Positions 5,275-5,717 of a stretch of 5,717 bases of DNA are shown here, in pieces. The stretch spans positions 1 through 5,717 of the forward strand of contig CAKSZM010000092.1 in the NCBI GenBank assembly GCA_934525735.1, in the 5' to 3' direction. The notes below the pieces were generated by a model. It had not been told where the DNA came from. It did no database searches and was given only the letters and a program-made list of their open reading frames with translations. The position numbers and the translations under genes were made by a program. Source of the stretch: an uncultured Faecalibacterium sp. GTDB lineage: Bacteria > Bacillota > Clostridia > Oscillospirales > Ruminococcaceae. Each line of letters opens with the position of its first letter. Positions within the stretch are counted from its first letter, which is position 1.

Positions 5275-5303
5275 ATAATAGCGCACACGCCAGCAAACTG
5301 CAA
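5275..5303 (-). promoter_or_regulatory. Probable promoter of the coaX-like gene
   Basis: On the minus strand TTGCAG (5298-5303) and TATTAT (5275-5280) are 17 bases apart. The start would be near 5268, giving a leader of about 41 bases to the ATG at 5227. The surrounding AT-rich stretch (5260-5280) offers other -10 choices. The -35 hexamer lies inside the left outer arm of the palindrome at 5291-5371. Confidence 0.6.
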
Positions 5304-5371
5304 GCGAAACGGGCTTTGCCCCGCCGCAGCTGCATAGCAGCTGCGGCGCTGTTTTACCTTGCGGTTTGCTG
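5291..5371. repeat. Nested 81-bp inverted repeat between coaX and the rRNA promoters
   Basis: The outer arms CAGCAAACTGCAAG (5291-5304) and CTTGCGGTTTGCTG (5358-5371) are inverted copies matching at 13 of 14 bases. Inside is a 12-bp perfect stem (5322-5333 with 5337-5348) around ATA. A small GGGC-TTT-GCCC hairpin (5311-5321) also fits. On the plus strand the inner stem is followed by CTGTTTTA, like an intrinsic terminator, although no plus-strand gene lies upstream. It may insulate the divergent units or be a remnant of a palindromic repeat family. Confidence 0.65.
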
Positions 5372-5419
5372 CCGTTTTGAGTGTACGCAAAAAACTTTCA
5401 AAAAACTTGTCAAAAAGTG

Positions 5420-5448
5420 TTGACAGGGAAGCGGGAATATGGTATTAT
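5420..5448 (+). promoter_or_regulatory. Upstream promoter (P1) of a probable rRNA operon
   Basis: A perfect TTGACA (5420-5425) is followed after 17 bases by TATTAT (5443-5448). The A/T-rich run at 5389-5416 would serve as an UP element. A small hairpin, AGCGC-CAA-GCGCT (5454-5466), lies at the expected start of the transcript. The 150 bases from here to P2 contain no credible gene; they are A-rich with scattered TTCAAAA words. Confidence 0.82.
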
Positions 5449-5602
5449 ACTTGAGCGCCAAGCGCTGAGACAAAAGAATGACTTCCAAAGCCTCAGCACG
5501 AAGCCTTTGAAAAGAACCAATAGACGTTCAAAAACACCGGCTGACACCGAGATGTTGAGAACAATCCAAGTTCAGAAAAGTTCAAAAGCTTCGAAAAAAG
5601 AC

Positions 5603-5631
5603 TTGACAAAAAACCACTTCGGTGGTAAAAT
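5603..5631 (+). promoter_or_regulatory. Downstream promoter (P2) of a probable rRNA operon, with a palindrome in its spacer
   Basis: A perfect TTGACA (5603-5608) is followed after 17 bases by TAAAAT (5626-5631). The 18 bases before it are A-rich (TTCGAAAAAAGAC). The spacer contains ACCAC-TTCG-GTGGT (5613-5626), a perfect 5-bp inverted repeat with a TTCG loop. Its last base is the first base of the -10 hexamer. Two consensus promoters in tandem are typical of Firmicutes rRNA operons. Confidence 0.85.
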
Positions 5632-5637
5632 AAACAG

Positions 5638-5717
5638 GTCGTCAGCCGAAAGGCTGAAGCGCACAGGACCTTGAAAATTGAACAATATCGAAAGAACTTG
5701 TAACGGAACCTATTTTC
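5638..5717 (+). promoter_or_regulatory. rRNA operon leader with hairpin and antitermination-like box (continues past the window)
   Basis: Just after the P2 start site, TCAGCC-GAAA-GGCTGA (5642-5657) forms a 6-bp hairpin with a GNRA tetraloop. It is followed by ACCTTGAAAATTGAACA (5668-5684). This matches the CTTTGAAAACTGAA-type word that in Firmicutes rRNA leaders overlaps the boxA antitermination signal and the 16S processing region. No mature 16S sequence is visible before the edge at 5717, so the rRNA gene itself is inferred. Confidence 0.75.

Noticed and set aside
5381..5674. Plus-strand 97-codon frame over the rRNA promoter region
   Set aside because: It spans two consensus promoters and the leader, is Lys/Arg/Ser-rich without domain features, and has no ribosome site.

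Overview
The window looks like a chromosomal segment of a gut clostridial bacterium (Oscillospiraceae/Ruminococcaceae, Faecalibacterium-like). This rests on the GC-rich coding sequence, AG-rich Shine-Dalgarno sites, short-spaced TTGnnn/TATAAT promoters, a tandem-promoter rRNA leader with a Firmicutes-type CTTTGAAAA-like motif, and a ferredoxin-fused aldo/keto reductase typical of anaerobes. The genus is an inference from general character, not from a search.

Layout, left to right: the last 41 codons of a membrane protein (+), ending at a strong hairpin terminator; a 340-residue membrane protein of unknown function (+) with its own terminator; a well-formed promoter and an aldo/keto reductase with a C-terminal 2x[4Fe-4S] domain (+). 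A 16-bp perfect hairpin then separates it from a convergent MATE-family efflux transporter (-). Upstream of the MATE gene lies a gene-free stretch of about 340 bases (3969-4306). It holds two diverged direct copies of a roughly 115-bp element with conserved flanks and a hairpin whose sequence, but not position, differs between copies. Next are tRNA-Arg(CCG) (-) with its own promoter and terminator, and a CoaX-like (type III pantothenate kinase) gene (-) that has lost several residues normally thought essential. The last 490 bases, divergent from coaX, hold a large nested palindrome and two consensus promoters with a leader that should open an rRNA operon just beyond the right edge.

The genes do not form one pathway: they are mostly single-gene transcription units bounded by visible promoters and hairpins. 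The exception is coaX and tRNA-Arg, which lie head to tail with no strong terminator between them. The parts that ordinary annotation does not explain are the tandem element at 4031-4285, the degenerate active-site motifs of the CoaX homologue, and the hairpin-forming palindrome inside the spacer of the second rRNA promoter. I see no CRISPR array, transposase, phage gene or defence system. I can point to an unusual candidate structured element, not to a demonstrated new system.
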